Assembly: GCF_004014775.2 (NCBI RefSeq)
Contig: NZ_CP042808.1
Location: 1,054,001 to 1,118,000 of the forward strand
DNA length: 64,000 nucleotides
From: Acetobacter oryzoeni
Lineage (GTDB): Bacteria; Pseudomonadota; Alphaproteobacteria; Acetobacterales; Acetobacteraceae
Reading direction: 5' to 3'
Part shown: one piece after another, positions 37,131 to 47,001 of the stretch
How the letters are laid out: every line of letters begins with the position of its first letter
How positions within the stretch are numbered: position 1 is the stretch's first letter
Notes under the pieces: model-generated
What the model was told of the DNA's origin: nothing
Databases searched by the model: none
Seen by the model: the letters and a program-made list of their open reading frames with translations, nothing else
Translations under genes and position numbers: made by a program

Positions 37131-37871
37131 TCAGTCTTTTTTGAAGGCTGCGATGTAGTTAATGCCCAAGTCTCGCGTTTCTTTCCAGCTACCAATACCG
37201 GGTGCCATGCCAGAAATGGCGACCATCCGCAGGCCAGCGGTGCGGGCATAGCGGCCCAGTTCGGAAGGCTGAATGAACTTACGCCATTCATGCGTGCCCA
37301 CAGGCAACAGGCGCAGCAGATATTCCGCCCCAATCTTGCCCACAGCCAAAGAGCGCAGGGTGCGGTTCATGGTAGAAACAATAACTGTGCCATTGGCATC
37401 TACAAGCTGAGCCAGCATGATCATAAATGCTTCAGGATCAGTGACATGCTCTATAATTTCTAAAGCCATAACGGCATCAAACTTGGCATGTTCAGCCACC
37501 AGTTCTTCTGCGCTGCCCTGACGATAGTGCAGCGTGCCAGAACCGGCAGGAAGCGGGTTGGCTTCCAGATGCGCCTGCGCGGCGGCAATGCCATTGGCCG
37601 ATGCATCCAGCCCCAATACGTCATACCCGGCTTTTGCAAGGGCCTCACTGGCCAGTCCGGCACCGCAGCCAATATCCAGCACATGCGGCTTGCGTGATTT
37701 GCGGCCCCGCAGGGGCAGGTGGCGGCTGGCCCATTCAATCCGCAGGCCGTTCATGGCATGTAGGGGGCGCATGGGGCCTGTTGGATCCCACCACTTGTCT
37801 GCCAGAGCACTAAAGCGGGCAATTTCCTCGGAAGAAACAGAGGAAGGCGCTTCCTCTCGGGTGGCGTGCAT
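37131..37871 (-). CDS. ubiG: Bifunctional 2-polyprenyl-6-hydroxyphenol / 3-demethylubiquinol O-methyltransferase UbiG
   Basis: Carries out both O-methylations of ubiquinone synthesis. 246 residues from the ATG at 37871 ([12 protein letters not shown]), which follows AGGAAAGGAA. SAM motif I is [39 protein letters not shown] is the UbiG-specific N-terminus; [11 protein letters not shown] and TMNRTLRS follow. A longer in-frame start to 38198 overlaps lysC and is rejected. Acetic acid bacteria rely on ubiquinone to accept electrons from periplasmic dehydrogenases. Divergent from lysC across 172 bases. Confidence 0.97.
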   Translation of the reverse strand: MHATREEAPSSVSSEEIARFSALADKWWDPTGPMRPLHAMNGLRIEWASRHLPLRGRKSRKPHVLDIGCGAGLASEALAKAGYDVLGLDASANGIAAAQAHLEANPLPAGSGTLHYRQGSAEELVAEHAKFDAVMALEIIEHVTDPEAFMIMLAQLVDANGTVIVSTMNRTLRSLAVGKIGAEYLLRLLPVGTHEWRKFIQPSELGRYARTAGLRMVAISGMAPGIGSWKETRDLGINYIAAFKKD

Positions 37872-38043
37872 ACAACAAATTCCTTTCCTGCTGGTCTCCC
37901 CGCTGGACGAAAGGGGGCCGGGAGAGGTATGTGACGCGGCTTGTGAAGCAGCGCAACCGTTCCCATGCGTCTTTTCCGCTATGCAGGTGGCGGGAAGGGC
38001 TGGTGCAATGCGTTTTACGGCCTGTTTGGTGGAGAATAAAGCT

Positions 38044-39297
38044 ATGTCCGGTTCCGCACCCCGGATTGTCATGAAATTCGGCGGGACATCCGTGGGGGAT
38101 CTTGACCGTATCAGAGCCGTGGCCGAACGCGTCAAAAAACAGAAAGACGCAGGCTGCGATGTGCTGGTGGTTGTTTCAGCCATGGCAGGGGAAACCAACC
38201 GTCTGGTTGGGTTCTGTCAGTCTCTTTCTCCTTTGTATGATGCGCGCGAATACGATGCCGTTGTGGCAACGGGTGAGCAGGTTACCAGCGGTTTGCTGGC
38301 CATTGCCCTGCAAAAACTTGGCGTGCCTTCTCGCTCCTTTGCCGGGTGGCAGGTGCCCATTCTTACGGATTCCCTGCACGGCAAGGCCAGCCTCGATTCG
38401 ATAGATGGCGCACGCCTACTGGGCAGCATGGCCGAAGGTATGGTGCCTGTTGTGGCCGGTTTTCAGGGTGTGGGGCCAGATGGCCGCGTAACCACGCTGG
38501 GGCGTGGTGGCTCGGATACATCTGCCGTGGCGCTTGCTGCTGCCATTAAGGCAGATCGGTGCGATATCTACACAGATGTGGATGGTATTTACACCACAGA
38601 TCCCAGAATCGTGCCCAAGGCGCGCAAGCTGGACAAAATTACGTATGAAGAAATGCTGGAGCTGGCATCTGTTGGCGCCAAGGTGCTGCAAACACGCAGC
38701 GTAGGCCTTGCCATGCGTGAGCGCGTGCGTGTGCAGGTGCTTTCCAGCTTTGAAGATGGCCCCGCAGTGATGGAAGGTCACCTTCCTGGCTCTATGGTGG
38801 TGGATGAGGACGAAATCGTGGAAAAGAAACTGGTCACCGGCATTGCCTACTCCCGTGATGAAGCCAAGCTGTCGGTTCGGCGCATTCCTGACCGTCCGGG
38901 CATTGCGGCGGCAATTTTTGGCCCGCTGAGCGAAGCCAACGTGAATGTGGACATGATTGTGCAGAGCACGGGTGCCGATGGCACCACGAACATGACCTTC
39001 ACCACCAGCAAGACCGATCTGCCGCGTGCTATCAGCATTCTGGAAAGCGTGCGTGGCGCTGTGCAGTATGAAGAACTGCAAACAGACCCGGATATCGTGA
39101 AGGTGAGCGTAGTTGGCAGCGGCATGCGTTCTCACGCAGGTGTGGCCAGCACCATGTTCCGCACGTTGTCTGAACGCTCCATCAACATTCAGGCTATCTC
39201 CACCAGCGAAATCAAGGTTTCCGTGCTGGTGGCAGCAGAATATGCCGAACTGGCAGTGCGTGCGCTGCACACGGCCTATGGTCTTGATGATGTCTGA
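38044..39297 (+). CDS. lysC: Aspartate kinase
   Basis: Phosphorylates aspartate, entry to lysine, threonine, methionine and diaminopimelate. 417 residues. N-terminal kinase with [14 protein letters not shown] (10-23) and [14 protein letters not shown]; the C-terminal third has two ACT domains ([20 protein letters not shown] and [21 protein letters not shown], each given in part) which bind feedback inhibitors. Size and architecture match class II kinases where an internal beta subunit may also be made. ATG 38044 is the family start. The stop overlaps the next gene by about 8-11 bases. Confidence 0.95.
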   Translation: MSGSAPRIVMKFGGTSVGDLDRIRAVAERVKKQKDAGCDVLVVVSAMAGETNRLVGFCQSLSPLYDAREYDAVVATGEQVTSGLLAIALQKLGVPSRSFAGWQVPILTDSLHGKASLDSIDGARLLGSMAEGMVPVVAGFQGVGPDGRVTTLGRGGSDTSAVALAAAIKADRCDIYTDVDGIYTTDPRIVPKARKLDKITYEEMLELASVGAKVLQTRSVGLAMRERVRVQVLSSFEDGPAVMEGHLPGSMVVDEDEIVEKKLVTGIAYSRDEAKLSVRRIPDRPGIAAAIFGPLSEANVNVDMIVQSTGADGTTNMTFTTSKTDLPRAISILESVRGAVQYEELQTDPDIVKVSVVGSGMRSHAGVASTMFRTLSERSINIQAISTSEIKVSVLVAAEYAELAVRALHTAYGLDDV

Positions 39298-40372
39298 TAT
39301 TGCAAGCAGCCTGAACCCCGCGCCAACATCAGAAGAATGGCAACGCGCCCGCTCACGGCTGGATAAGCTGTGGCAGCGTGGAACGGATTTTCTGGGCACG
39401 CCTTATGCCATTCTGGCCGGGGCGATGTCTTGGGTGAGTGAACGCCATCTTGTATCCGCCATTTCCAACGCAGGCGGGTTTGGCGTGATTGCCTGTGGCG
39501 CAATGGAACCAGCCCGTCTGGCTGAGGAAATTGCCGCCACCCGTGCGCTGACAGACCGGCCTTTTGGTGTGAACCTGATTACCATGCACCCCAAGCTGGA
39601 TGAGCTGGTGCAGATCTGTCTGGATGCCAAGGTGGGCCACATTGTGCTGGCAGGTGGTATTCCGCCCAGCTCAGCCATTAAGGCTGCCAAGGATGGTGGC
39701 GCCAAGGTTATTGGTTTCGCCCCTGCATTGGTGTTGTCCAAGCGGCTGATCAAGATGGGCGTGGATGCGCTGGTGATTGAAGGCGCAGAAGCAGGCGGCC
39801 ATATCGGCCCCGTTTCCCTGACTGTGCTGGCGCAGGAAATTCTGCCGCATATTCAGAACGTGCCGGTTTTTGTGGCTGGCGGCCTTGGCCGTGGTGATGC
39901 GCTGGTTTCCTATCTGGAGCAGGGTGCTGCTGGTGGTCAGTTCGGCACACGTTTTGCCGCGGCAGAGGAAAGCATTGCCCACGAAAACTTTAAAAAAGCT
40001 TTTGTGCGAGCCAATGCGCGAGATGCCACAACCTCGGTGCAGCTTGATGAGCGCTTTCCGGTTATTCCGGTGCGGGCTATCAGCAATGAGGGCGGGCGCA
40101 AATTTGTGGCGCATCAGGCAGATGTTATCCGCCGCTTTCAGGCCGGTGATCTCACGCGGGAAGATGCTCAGCTGGAAATCGAACATTTCTGGGCTGGCGC
40201 TTTGCGGCGTGCGGTTATTGAAGGGGATGTGGAAGAAGGCTCTGTTATGGCCGGGCAATCTGTTGGCATGGTAAAATCCGTGCAGCCAGTGGCCCAGATT
40301 ATTGCTGACCTGATAGATCAGGCCGTGATAGCGCTGATCCGTCAACAACGCCGTATGGATGCTGATGGCTGA
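39287..40372 (+). CDS. Nitronate monooxygenase / 2-nitropropane dioxygenase-like FMN protein
   Basis: About 361 residues, TIM-barrel NPD family. LGTPYAILAGAMSWVSERHLVSAISNAGGFGVIACG is at the N-terminus (given in part as GAMSWVSERHLVSAISNAGG), then HIVLAGGIPPSSAIKAA, DALVIEGAEAGGHIG (FMN phosphate loop) and VFVAGGLGRGDALVSYLEQGA. The family includes nitronate oxygenases and FabK-type enoyl reductases; which one this is I cannot say, and a fabI is present at 62.3 kb. Starts ATG 39287 or 39290, inside the last codons of lysC, so translationally coupled. Overlaps rodZ at its 3' end by about 14 bases. Confidence 0.82.
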   Translation: MMSDIASSLNPAPTSEEWQRARSRLDKLWQRGTDFLGTPYAILAGAMSWVSERHLVSAISNAGGFGVIACGAMEPARLAEEIAATRALTDRPFGVNLITMHPKLDELVQICLDAKVGHIVLAGGIPPSSAIKAAKDGGAKVIGFAPALVLSKRLIKMGVDALVIEGAEAGGHIGPVSLTVLAQEILPHIQNVPVFVAGGLGRGDALVSYLEQGAAGGQFGTRFAAAEESIAHENFKKAFVRANARDATTSVQLDERFPVIPVRAISNEGGRKFVAHQADVIRRFQAGDLTREDAQLEIEHFWAGALRRAVIEGDVEEGSVMAGQSVGMVKSVQPVAQIIADLIDQAVIALIRQQRRMDADG

Positions 40373-41639
40373 AAACGCCCCAAGTTCTGAACAGGAGCAG
40401 CCGGCTGCTCTGCCTCCGCTCCCCGATATTGGTACATACGGGGTAGGGGGCGCGCTGCGCAAACGCCGCGAACAGCTTGGCTGGTCCTTGGAGGATGTTG
40501 CCGCGTATCTGCGCATCCGTGATGCGTATCTGGATGCGCTGGAAACCGGAAAAGCGGATGTGCTTCCGGCGGAAGTGTACACGCTTGGGTTTTTGCGGGC
40601 CTATGCGCAGGCTTTGGGGTTTGATCCAACCCCCATGGTGGAGCGTTACAGGCTGGAAACGCGCAACGCCATTCGGCAGCCAGAACTTGTGTTTCCAGAT
40701 CCACCGCCGGACCGGCGTATTCCGCCGGCTGTGTCCATCTCTCTTGGGCTTGCGGTTATTCTGGCCAGCTATGTGGGCTGGTATTATTTTACGGGGCACA
40801 CGCCCCCTGCACCTGAGCGCGTGCCGCCTGTGGCAAGCCTTCTGCCCGGTGAGCAGACGCATAATGCGCCTTCTCCGCAAGTGGCTTCCATTTTACCCGA
40901 TAAAAGTGCCGTTCCGGCACCTTTGCCGCCATCTGCGCAGCCTAAGCCGCCCAGTGCCGAACAGGCATTGAATGCACAAGGTGCGACAAGTGCTTCGCCT
41001 GAAAATGGTGTAGCGCCAGACACACCCCAGCCGGGTGAGGATGTTGGTGCGACAGTTGCGCAAACACCCCAGCAACCCAATGTGCAAACGCCACCTCCTG
41101 CAACGCCAGAAGTTCCTTCTGCTGCCGTTGCAGATAATCAGATCGTGCTGAAGGCCTTGGCCGCCAGTTGGGTGCAGGTGAAGGATGCCAACGGCAAGGT
41201 TGTGTATGACCACATTCTGCAACCTGATGAGGAATGGAATGTGCCGGTTGAGGGTGGGCCTTATAGCCTTACCGTAGGCAATGCCGGTGGTGTGGTTTTG
41301 CGTATGGGAGAACTGGTTACAGCACCTTTGGGGCGGAATGGTGCCGTACGCCGCAAAATGGTGCTCACGCCACAAGGTGTGCGTGATGGTACATTGGCCG
41401 CACCTGCTGCGCAAAATAATGTTGTCATACCGCCTGCGCATGCAGATGTTGCAGCCCCTGTGCCCAATGCGGTATCAGGAACAACAACAGATGCGCAGAC
41501 AGATCTGGCAGCCTCGGAACAGGCGCTTAAGCCCAAGGAAACTGCACCCCGGCCACGCCGCCGGACCGCACCCGTGCAAGCCGAACCAAGCGCTGATGAT
41601 TTGAATGCGCGCCAGCTTCAGGGCATGGGTTCGCACTAG
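40359..41639 (+). CDS. rodZ: RodZ-like cytoskeletal protein (HTH, transmembrane, DUF4115)
   Basis: 426 residues. An HTH_25-type domain at about 30-95 (GGALRKRREQLGWSLEDVAAYL), a single membrane segment at about 123-144, a long Pro/Ala/Gln-rich periplasmic linker, and a C-terminal DUF4115 domain at about 250-330 (VLKALAASWVQVKDANG). RodZ links MreB filaments to the membrane and elongasome, controlling rod shape. Start at ATG 40359 or Met3 at 40365. Sits just upstream of ispG, the usual RodZ position, and overlaps the previous gene by 14 bases. Confidence 0.87.
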   Translation: MLMAENAPSSEQEQPAALPPLPDIGTYGVGGALRKRREQLGWSLEDVAAYLRIRDAYLDALETGKADVLPAEVYTLGFLRAYAQALGFDPTPMVERYRLETRNAIRQPELVFPDPPPDRRIPPAVSISLGLAVILASYVGWYYFTGHTPPAPERVPPVASLLPGEQTHNAPSPQVASILPDKSAVPAPLPPSAQPKPPSAEQALNAQGATSASPENGVAPDTPQPGEDVGATVAQTPQQPNVQTPPPATPEVPSAAVADNQIVLKALAASWVQVKDANGKVVYDHILQPDEEWNVPVEGGPYSLTVGNAGGVVLRMGELVTAPLGRNGAVRRKMVLTPQGVRDGTLAAPAAQNNVVIPPAHADVAAPVPNAVSGTTTDAQTDLAASEQALKPKETAPRPRRRTAPVQAEPSADDLNARQLQGMGSH

Positions 41640-41775
41640 AATGGCACCCTCGCGCGTATTATGTGTAGCCAAATGGTCCTGATTTTGGCAGGAAAACACC
41701 AAACGCAATGGAGAACGCCGTGTGGCCGAACACGGCAGCTTCCCTCAACTGTCGTTTTCGACAAAAGGATGTAAA

Positions 41776-42936
41776 ATGAGCGGCTACCGGCCTTACCAGC
41801 ATATCGAGCGTCGGAAATCTCGGCAGATCCATGTCGGCAAGGTAGCCGTCGGTGGTGATGCGCCGATTTCCGTCCAGACCATGACCAACACCCTCACCAC
41901 CGATGCGCAGGCCACAATCGAACAGATTCGCCGTGCAGAAATGGCAGGTGTGGATATTGTGCGCGTGTCCTGCCCGGATGAAGAAAGCACCAAAGCGCTG
42001 GAAGAAATTGTAAAGGAAGTGAACGTGCCTATCGTGGCCGATATTCACTTCCACTACAAACGCGCTATTGAAGCTGCAAAAGCAGGTGCCGCCTGCCTGC
42101 GTATCAACCCCGGCAACATCGGCAGCGCCGAGCGTGTGCGTGAAGTGGTTAAGGCCGCCAAGGATTACGGCTGTTCCATCCGTATTGGTGTAAACGCCGG
42201 GTCACTGGAAAAGCATCTGCTTGAAAAATACGGTGAGCCCAACCCCGATGCGCTGGTGGAAAGCGCTCTGGAACACGCTAAAATTCTGGAAGACCATGAC
42301 TTCCGTGAATTCAAGATCAGCGTGAAGGCATCGGATGTCTTCATGGCTGTGGCGGCTTATCAGCAGTTGGCAGAAGCCTGCGATTATCCGCTGCACATTG
42401 GTATTACAGAAGCAGGCAGCAAGCGTGCCGGCACTGTAAAATCCTCTATTGGTCTGGGTAATCTACTGTGGGCCGGTGTGGGTGACACCATGCGTGTTTC
42501 TCTTTCCGCTGCACCGGAAGAAGAAGTGCTGGTGGGCTGGGATATTCTGAAGTCCCTCGGCCTGCGCCACCGTGGCGTTAAGATTATTTCCTGCCCATCC
42601 TGCGCACGTCAGGGCTTTAACGTGGTGGAAACAGTGCAGACGCTGGAAGACCGGCTGGCACATATTAAAACCCCGCTTACCCTGTCCATCATCGGGTGCG
42701 TGGTGAACGGCCCGGGTGAAGCCCTGCTGACAGATCTGGGCGTAACCGGCGGTGGTTCTGGCCGCCATATGGTGTATGCCGGCGGCAAGCAGGATCATAC
42801 CGTGCCTGCGGCTGACATGATCGAACATGTTGTAGAACTGGTAGAAGAGCGCGTTGCTGCTATTCAGGCAGAAGAAGCCAAGGAAAAGCAGGAAGGCAAG
42901 GCGCAGGAACTGCCAGACATGGCATCCGCCAACTAA
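41776..42936 (+). CDS. ispG: 4-hydroxy-3-methylbut-2-en-1-yl diphosphate synthase IspG (GcpE)
   Basis: Iron-sulfur enzyme of the MEP isoprenoid pathway, reducing MEcPP to HMBPP. About 386 residues. [17 protein letters not shown] (N-terminus), [30 protein letters not shown]; the 4Fe-4S ligands are the Cys pair in [13 protein letters not shown] and Cys in [14 protein letters not shown] 41776 matches the family start ([13 protein letters not shown]) with AAGGA 6 bases ahead; a GTG at 41722 with GGAG could give a longer protein. Between rodZ and hisS, as is common. Confidence 0.96.
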   Translation: MSGYRPYQHIERRKSRQIHVGKVAVGGDAPISVQTMTNTLTTDAQATIEQIRRAEMAGVDIVRVSCPDEESTKALEEIVKEVNVPIVADIHFHYKRAIEAAKAGAACLRINPGNIGSAERVREVVKAAKDYGCSIRIGVNAGSLEKHLLEKYGEPNPDALVESALEHAKILEDHDFREFKISVKASDVFMAVAAYQQLAEACDYPLHIGITEAGSKRAGTVKSSIGLGNLLWAGVGDTMRVSLSAAPEEEVLVGWDILKSLGLRHRGVKIISCPSCARQGFNVVETVQTLEDRLAHIKTPLTLSIIGCVVNGPGEALLTDLGVTGGGSGRHMVYAGGKQDHTVPAADMIEHVVELVEERVAAIQAEEAKEKQEGKAQELPDMASAN

Positions 42937-42951
42937 GCATTCAACATTCTT

Positions 42952-43046
42952 CCCCTGCTGTGCGCCAAAAGGTGCGGGCAGGGGTAGACGTGCCATTTAA
43001 ACAGCAAAAAACACCACGCCAGCCAAGGTGACGGGTGCCGTGGTGT
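42952..43046 (+). promoter_or_regulatory. Two stable hairpins in the ispG-hisS gap (possible hisS leader)
   Basis: Hairpin 1: CCCCTGC (42952-42958) / GCAGGGG (42978-42984), with an inner GCGCC / GGTGC stem and AAAA loop. Hairpin 2: ACACCACG (43011-43018) / CGTGGTGT (43039-43046), exact 8-bp stem, loop of 20. Hairpin 2 ends 14 bases before the hisS GTG and directly before its GGGA ribosome-site-like sequence. Hairpin 1 may be the ispG terminator, without a T tract. No run of histidine codons or T-box element is visible. Confidence 0.55.
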
Positions 43047-43060
43047 GGGAATATGTATTC

Positions 43061-44311
43061 GTGAGCAGCATTCAGCCCGTAAGAGGAACGCACGACCTTA
43101 TTGGAGAAGACCAGCGCCGCCACGCGCATGTGGTAGATACAGCGCGCCGGATTGCAGGTGTTTACGGGTTTGATGAATGGGCAACCCCGATTTTTGAAGA
43201 TACGCGGGTTTTCTCCCGCTCCTTGGGGGATACGTCCGATGTTGTTTCCAAGGAAATGTATTCCTTCAGCGATCGGGATGGTGAAAGCCTGACATTGCGG
43301 CCAGAAGGCACGGCAGCCATTTGCCGCGCTTTGGTGACCAATGCGCTTACGCAGTCTCTCCCACAAAAAGTGTTTTATGCTGGCCCCATGTTCCGGCATG
43401 AACGGCCCCAGAAAGGGCGGTATCGCCAGTTTCACCAAATTGGTGCAGAGCTTCTGGGCGCAGCAGAACCTCTGGCAGATGCAGAAGCCATTGCCATGGG
43501 GTACGAAGTGCTCAAGGCACTCGGTATTGCAGATTACGTTACCCTTGAACTGAATACGTTGGGTGATGCCGCCAGCCGTGATGCGTGGCGTGATGCTCTG
43601 GTGGCGTATTTTTCTGCTCATAAGGACAAACTGTCCGAAGACAGCTTGACTCGCTTGGAAAAGAATCCGCTGCGTATTCTGGATAGCAAGGATGCGGGCG
43701 ACAAGGTTCTGGTAGCGGATGCGCCCATGATGGCGGAATTCCTTACGCCAGAAGCACGTGCGTTCTGGGATGATCTGCGCAACAAGCTGGATGTGTTTGG
43801 TATTGCCTACACCGTAAACCCCAGCATTGTGCGCGGGCTGGATTACTACAACCACACCACGTTTGAGTTCGTGACCAACCGCTTGGGGTCTCAGGGCACG
43901 GTGCTGGCTGGTGGCCGGTATGATGGCTTGGTGAAACAGATGGGCGGCCCGGAAGTGCCTGCTATTGGCTGGGCTGCGGGTATTGAGCGCCTGTCCATGC
44001 TGCTGGAGCAAGTGCCCGCAGCACCGCGCTCGGTTGTGCTGGTGCCCGTTGGCACGCCGGATGAAAGCGCAGTTGTGCAGATTTTGCAGGGTTTGCGCGG
44101 GCAGGGCGTGAGAACAGAAATTGGCTATAAGGGCTCACTGCGCAAACGCATGGAGCGTGCAGGCAAGCAGAACGCCAGCCACGTGCTTTTCCTTGGTGAA
44201 GATGAACTGGCTAAAGGTCTGTTCCGTGTGAAAAACATGGAAACAGGGGCGGAGCAGGAAGTCTCTCGCGATACGCTGCTTTCTAAAGCGCAAGACGTAT
44301 TTGCGGCATGA
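43061..44311 (+). CDS. hisS: Histidyl-tRNA synthetase
   Basis: Class II aminoacyl-tRNA synthetase, 416 residues. [21 protein letters not shown] at the N-terminus (motif 1 follows), motif 2 [19 protein letters not shown], HisA-like [14 protein letters not shown], and motif 3 [15 protein letters not shown] at 43061 gives the family start ([11 protein letters not shown]); an upstream GTG at 43028 would put the start inside the loop of hairpin 2. GGGA at 43047-43050 is the likely ribosome site. Overlaps prfA as ATGA (44308). Confidence 0.97.
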   Translation: MSSIQPVRGTHDLIGEDQRRHAHVVDTARRIAGVYGFDEWATPIFEDTRVFSRSLGDTSDVVSKEMYSFSDRDGESLTLRPEGTAAICRALVTNALTQSLPQKVFYAGPMFRHERPQKGRYRQFHQIGAELLGAAEPLADAEAIAMGYEVLKALGIADYVTLELNTLGDAASRDAWRDALVAYFSAHKDKLSEDSLTRLEKNPLRILDSKDAGDKVLVADAPMMAEFLTPEARAFWDDLRNKLDVFGIAYTVNPSIVRGLDYYNHTTFEFVTNRLGSQGTVLAGGRYDGLVKQMGGPEVPAIGWAAGIERLSMLLEQVPAAPRSVVLVPVGTPDESAVVQILQGLRGQGVRTEIGYKGSLRKRMERAGKQNASHVLFLGEDELAKGLFRVKNMETGAEQEVSRDTLLSKAQDVFAA

Positions 44312-45366
44312 AGTTTGACGAACGGTTAGACCAGATTGTTAGCCGCGCGCTTGAACTGGAAGCGCAGCTAGCAAGTGGGCTGAATGGTGAGGCCTTTACG
44401 CAGGCCTCACGCGAGTATGCTGAAATCGAACCCGTTGTGGCGCGTATCAATGCCCTGCGCGGGGTGGAAGACGGCATTCAGCAAGCTGAGCAACTTCTGG
44501 CAGATCCAGAAATGAAGGAACTGGCAGAAGCTGAGCTGGCTGAACTGCGTGAGCAACTTCCGCAGTTGCAAAAGGATGTGCGCCTGTCTCTGCTGCCAAA
44601 AGATGTGGCAGATGCGCGCAGTGCTATTCTGGAACTGCGCCCCGCAGCTGGGGGCGATGAAGCCGGCCTGTTCGCTGCCGAGCTGTTTGATATGTACCGC
44701 CGTTATGCCGATCTGAATGGCTGGCGCTTTACCGTTATGGATTATGACGAAAGTGAGCTGGGCGGTTTGCGTGAAGGCATTGCCGAAATTAACGGCAAAG
44801 GCGTGTTTGCGCGGTTGAAGTATGAATCCGGTGTGCACCGGGTGCAGCGTGTGCCTGCTACCGAAAGCCAGGGCCGTATTCATACATCCACAGTTACGGT
44901 AGCCGTATTGCCGGAAGCCGAAGAAGTGGATGTGGATATTAATGAAACAGACCTGCGGGTAGATGTGTTTCGGGCCTCTGGCGCGGGTGGGCAGCACGTG
45001 AATAAGACGGAAAGTGCCGTACGCCTTACCCATATGCCCAGTGGCATTGTGGTTTCCATGCAGGAAGAAAAAAGCCAGCATAAGAACCGCGCCAAGGCCA
45101 TGAAAATTCTGCGGGCGCGTTTGTATGAACGTGAAAGGGCGCAGGCGCACGCCAACCGGGCGGCAGACAGGCGTTCTCAGGTTGGTACGGGTGATAGATC
45201 AGAGCGTATTCGTACCTATAACTTCCCGCAGGGGCGTGTCACAGATCATCGGATCAACCTGACACTTTATAAAATTGATCGTGTCATGTTGGGGGAACTG
45301 GATGAGTTTGTGGATGCCCTCACGCAGGAAGAACAGGCAGCATTGCTGGCGGCTGAAGGTTTTTAA
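44308..45366 (+). CDS. prfA: Peptide chain release factor 1
   Basis: Ends translation at UAA and UAG. 352 residues. The GGQ tripeptide (227-229) is in [16 protein letters not shown]; the RF1-specific codon-reading PAT tripeptide is at 183-185 ([14 protein letters not shown]). ATG at 44308 overlaps hisS by 4 bases. The RF1 Gln in GGQ is methylated by PrmC, whose gene follows after one oppositely oriented gene. Its TAA shares TTAA with the stop of the convergent gene. Confidence 0.98.
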   Translation: MKFDERLDQIVSRALELEAQLASGLNGEAFTQASREYAEIEPVVARINALRGVEDGIQQAEQLLADPEMKELAEAELAELREQLPQLQKDVRLSLLPKDVADARSAILELRPAAGGDEAGLFAAELFDMYRRYADLNGWRFTVMDYDESELGGLREGIAEINGKGVFARLKYESGVHRVQRVPATESQGRIHTSTVTVAVLPEAEEVDVDINETDLRVDVFRASGAGGQHVNKTESAVRLTHMPSGIVVSMQEEKSQHKNRAKAMKILRARLYERERAQAHANRAADRRSQVGTGDRSERIRTYNFPQGRVTDHRINLTLYKIDRVMLGELDEFVDALTQEEQAALLAAEGF

Positions 45367-45827
45367 CTAATAGGTGCCGCACATACGCCAGAACGGCCGG
45401 GATGATGCTCTGCCGCTTCTGGCGCATTGGGGTCTGTTAAAAAGAATTCGGTAAAATTGTCAGAACCCAAGGCATAAAAATGGTGGCCATCGGGGTTGTG
45501 GAGCGTGCCATCGCTATCCACCTCATGGGTTTCCACCCGCCCTTCGGGGGAGCGAATGGTGATCTCACCACATAAGGTATAGGTGTGGTCTAACCGGCCC
45601 ATAGGGGTGGTGATTTTTACCGTTTTTTCCTGATTTTTGTCATCCAGCCGGATCACGCTGACAAGTTTGCCATCTAGATAAATGCGTGAAACTTCTGAAA
45701 TTTCAGCATCAGCTTTGCCGTCTGTTACCGTAAACTCACCTGCATATGCGTAGGAAAATGGCAGCATTGCCAAAAGGGTGAGCAAGCAGGTGGTTGTGTG
45801 CTGGATGCAGCGGAAAAATTGGGGCAT
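45363..45827 (-). CDS. Small exported protein of unknown function
   Basis: 154 residues. Signal peptide [19 protein letters not shown] (cut near AYAG). The mature part is beta-rich ([22 protein letters not shown], part shown) with a central [12 protein letters not shown] and a C-terminal [14 protein letters not shown]. No domain known to me. Two cysteines in the mature part could make a disulfide. Its TAA overlaps the prfA TAA through the shared TTAA. Divergent from prmC. It lies between prfA and prmC but is on the other strand, so it is not part of that operon. Confidence 0.72.
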   Translation of the reverse strand: MPQFFRCIQHTTTCLLTLLAMLPFSYAYAGEFTVTDGKADAEISEVSRIYLDGKLVSVIRLDDKNQEKTVKITTPMGRLDHTYTLCGEITIRSPEGRVETHEVDSDGTLHNPDGHHFYALGSDNFTEFFLTDPNAPEAAEHHPGRSGVCAAPIS

Positions 45828-45864
45828 TGATGTCTAACCAGATCAATCCATCAAGGTTGCGTGC

Positions 45865-46743
45865 GTGAATACAGCAGAAAAAAAAGCTCCCTGCCAACCC
45901 ATAGCGCAACTGTTGCGTGAGGGTACGCAGCTTCTGGCGCAAGCCGGTATTGAAGGCCCGCGGCGGGAAGCCCGATTACTGCTTATTCATGCGCTTTCTC
46001 TTACGCCAGAGCAACTTCTGGCACGCTCCCCAACAGAAAACGTGCCAAGTGAGCCTTTCTTTTCTTACGTAAAGCGCCGCGCAACACATGAGCCTTTTGC
46101 CTATATTACCGGTAGCAAAGGGTTCTGGAGTTTGGATTTGGCCGTATCGCCAGCAAGCCTTGTGCCGCGTGGAGATACAGAAACACTTATTACAAGCCTT
46201 CTGGAGTATCGCTCGGATCAGGCATCAGCGTTGAATATTCTGGATTTAGGCACAGGCACGGGCTGTTTACTGCTGGCAGCTTTGGCCGAATACCCTAAGG
46301 CGCATGGGGTGGGGGTGGATATTAACCCGCAGGCTGCCATTTTGGCGCATGGCAATGCCCAACGTTGCGATATGCAGGATCGCGCGTTGTTTATGGTGGC
46401 GGAGTGGGATGCTGCTTTGGCCCCAGGCATGCGTTTTGATGTGGTGCTGAGCAACCCACCGTATATTCCCACTTCGGATTTGGCCGACCTTATGTCGGAA
46501 GTGCGTGAACATGAACCCGTACGCGCGCTGGATGGTGGGGATGATGGGTTAACGGCATACCGCTATATTTGCAGCCGTCTGCCATTTTTGTTGGCTGATG
46601 GTGGGTTGGCTGTGCTGGAAATTGGCATAGGGCAGGAGGCCGATTTACGCGCCTTGGCAAGCGCCAATGCCTTGCGCGTGGTGGATGTAAAAGCCGATCT
46701 GGCAGGCATTGCCCGCGCTGTGGTGCTGGAAAAACAGGCGTGA
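45865..46743 (+). CDS. prmC: Peptide chain release factor N5-glutamine methyltransferase PrmC
   Basis: Methylates the GGQ glutamine of RF1/RF2, needed for efficient peptide release. 292 residues. SAM motif ILDLGTGTGCLLLAAL, acidic GVDINPQ, and the catalytic NPPY motif in VVLSNPPYIPTSD; NPPYIP binds the GGQ glutamine. N-terminal helical domain (about 1-90). Starts at GTG 45865. Two genes after prfA, the usual partner. The next gene (DUF4167) is 258 bases downstream. Confidence 0.96.
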   Translation: MNTAEKKAPCQPIAQLLREGTQLLAQAGIEGPRREARLLLIHALSLTPEQLLARSPTENVPSEPFFSYVKRRATHEPFAYITGSKGFWSLDLAVSPASLVPRGDTETLITSLLEYRSDQASALNILDLGTGTGCLLLAALAEYPKAHGVGVDINPQAAILAHGNAQRCDMQDRALFMVAEWDAALAPGMRFDVVLSNPPYIPTSDLADLMSEVREHEPVRALDGGDDGLTAYRYICSRLPFLLADGGLAVLEIGIGQEADLRALASANALRVVDVKADLAGIARAVVLEKQA

Positions 46744-46861
46744 AAAATAACTTGGCTTTATGTGCCTGGGTTGCTACACTGCTCAAGCTTGCTTCTGTAG
46801 CAGATGTAAAAATCTAAAATCACTGCATCAGAAATTAAAGCAGCAAGGGGGCCTTTCATTT

Positions 46862-46915
46862 GGCAACACTTTATATGTTGCCTTACATAAAGCCCATTCC
46901 GAAAAAACAATTCGG
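46862..46915. repeat. Two hairpins in the prmC-DUF4167 gap
   Basis: GGCAACA (46862-46868) / TGTTGCC (46876-46882), perfect 7 bp, loop of 7; and CCGAA (46899-46903) / TTCGG (46911-46915), loop of 7. Neither has a following T tract. They lie in a 258-base gap that otherwise has no convincing gene. They could be the prmC terminator region or part of the DUF4167 leader. Confidence 0.55.
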
Positions 46916-47001
46916 CCTTCACTCAGGAAGCATACCTTTTTAATACAGGACTGTTTCTTTATGCCAAAGTGCCCTGAACAGGAAAGCGCTGTGATAAACC
47001 C

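Noticed and set aside
37872..38043. Lysine riboswitch between ubiG and lysC
   Set aside because: Gap is short and shows no lysine-box helices; lysC in alphaproteobacteria is normally controlled at the enzyme level.
38416..39399. Minus-strand ORF of 327 codons over lysC
   Set aside because: A shadow of lysC; Cys/His-rich composition typical of the opposite frame.
39671..40582. Minus-strand ORF of 303 codons over the nitronate-monooxygenase-like gene
   Set aside because: Antisense shadow; the plus-strand gene has clear family motifs.
42941..44011. Minus-strand ORF of 356 codons over hisS
   Set aside because: Shadow of hisS; no recognisable domain.
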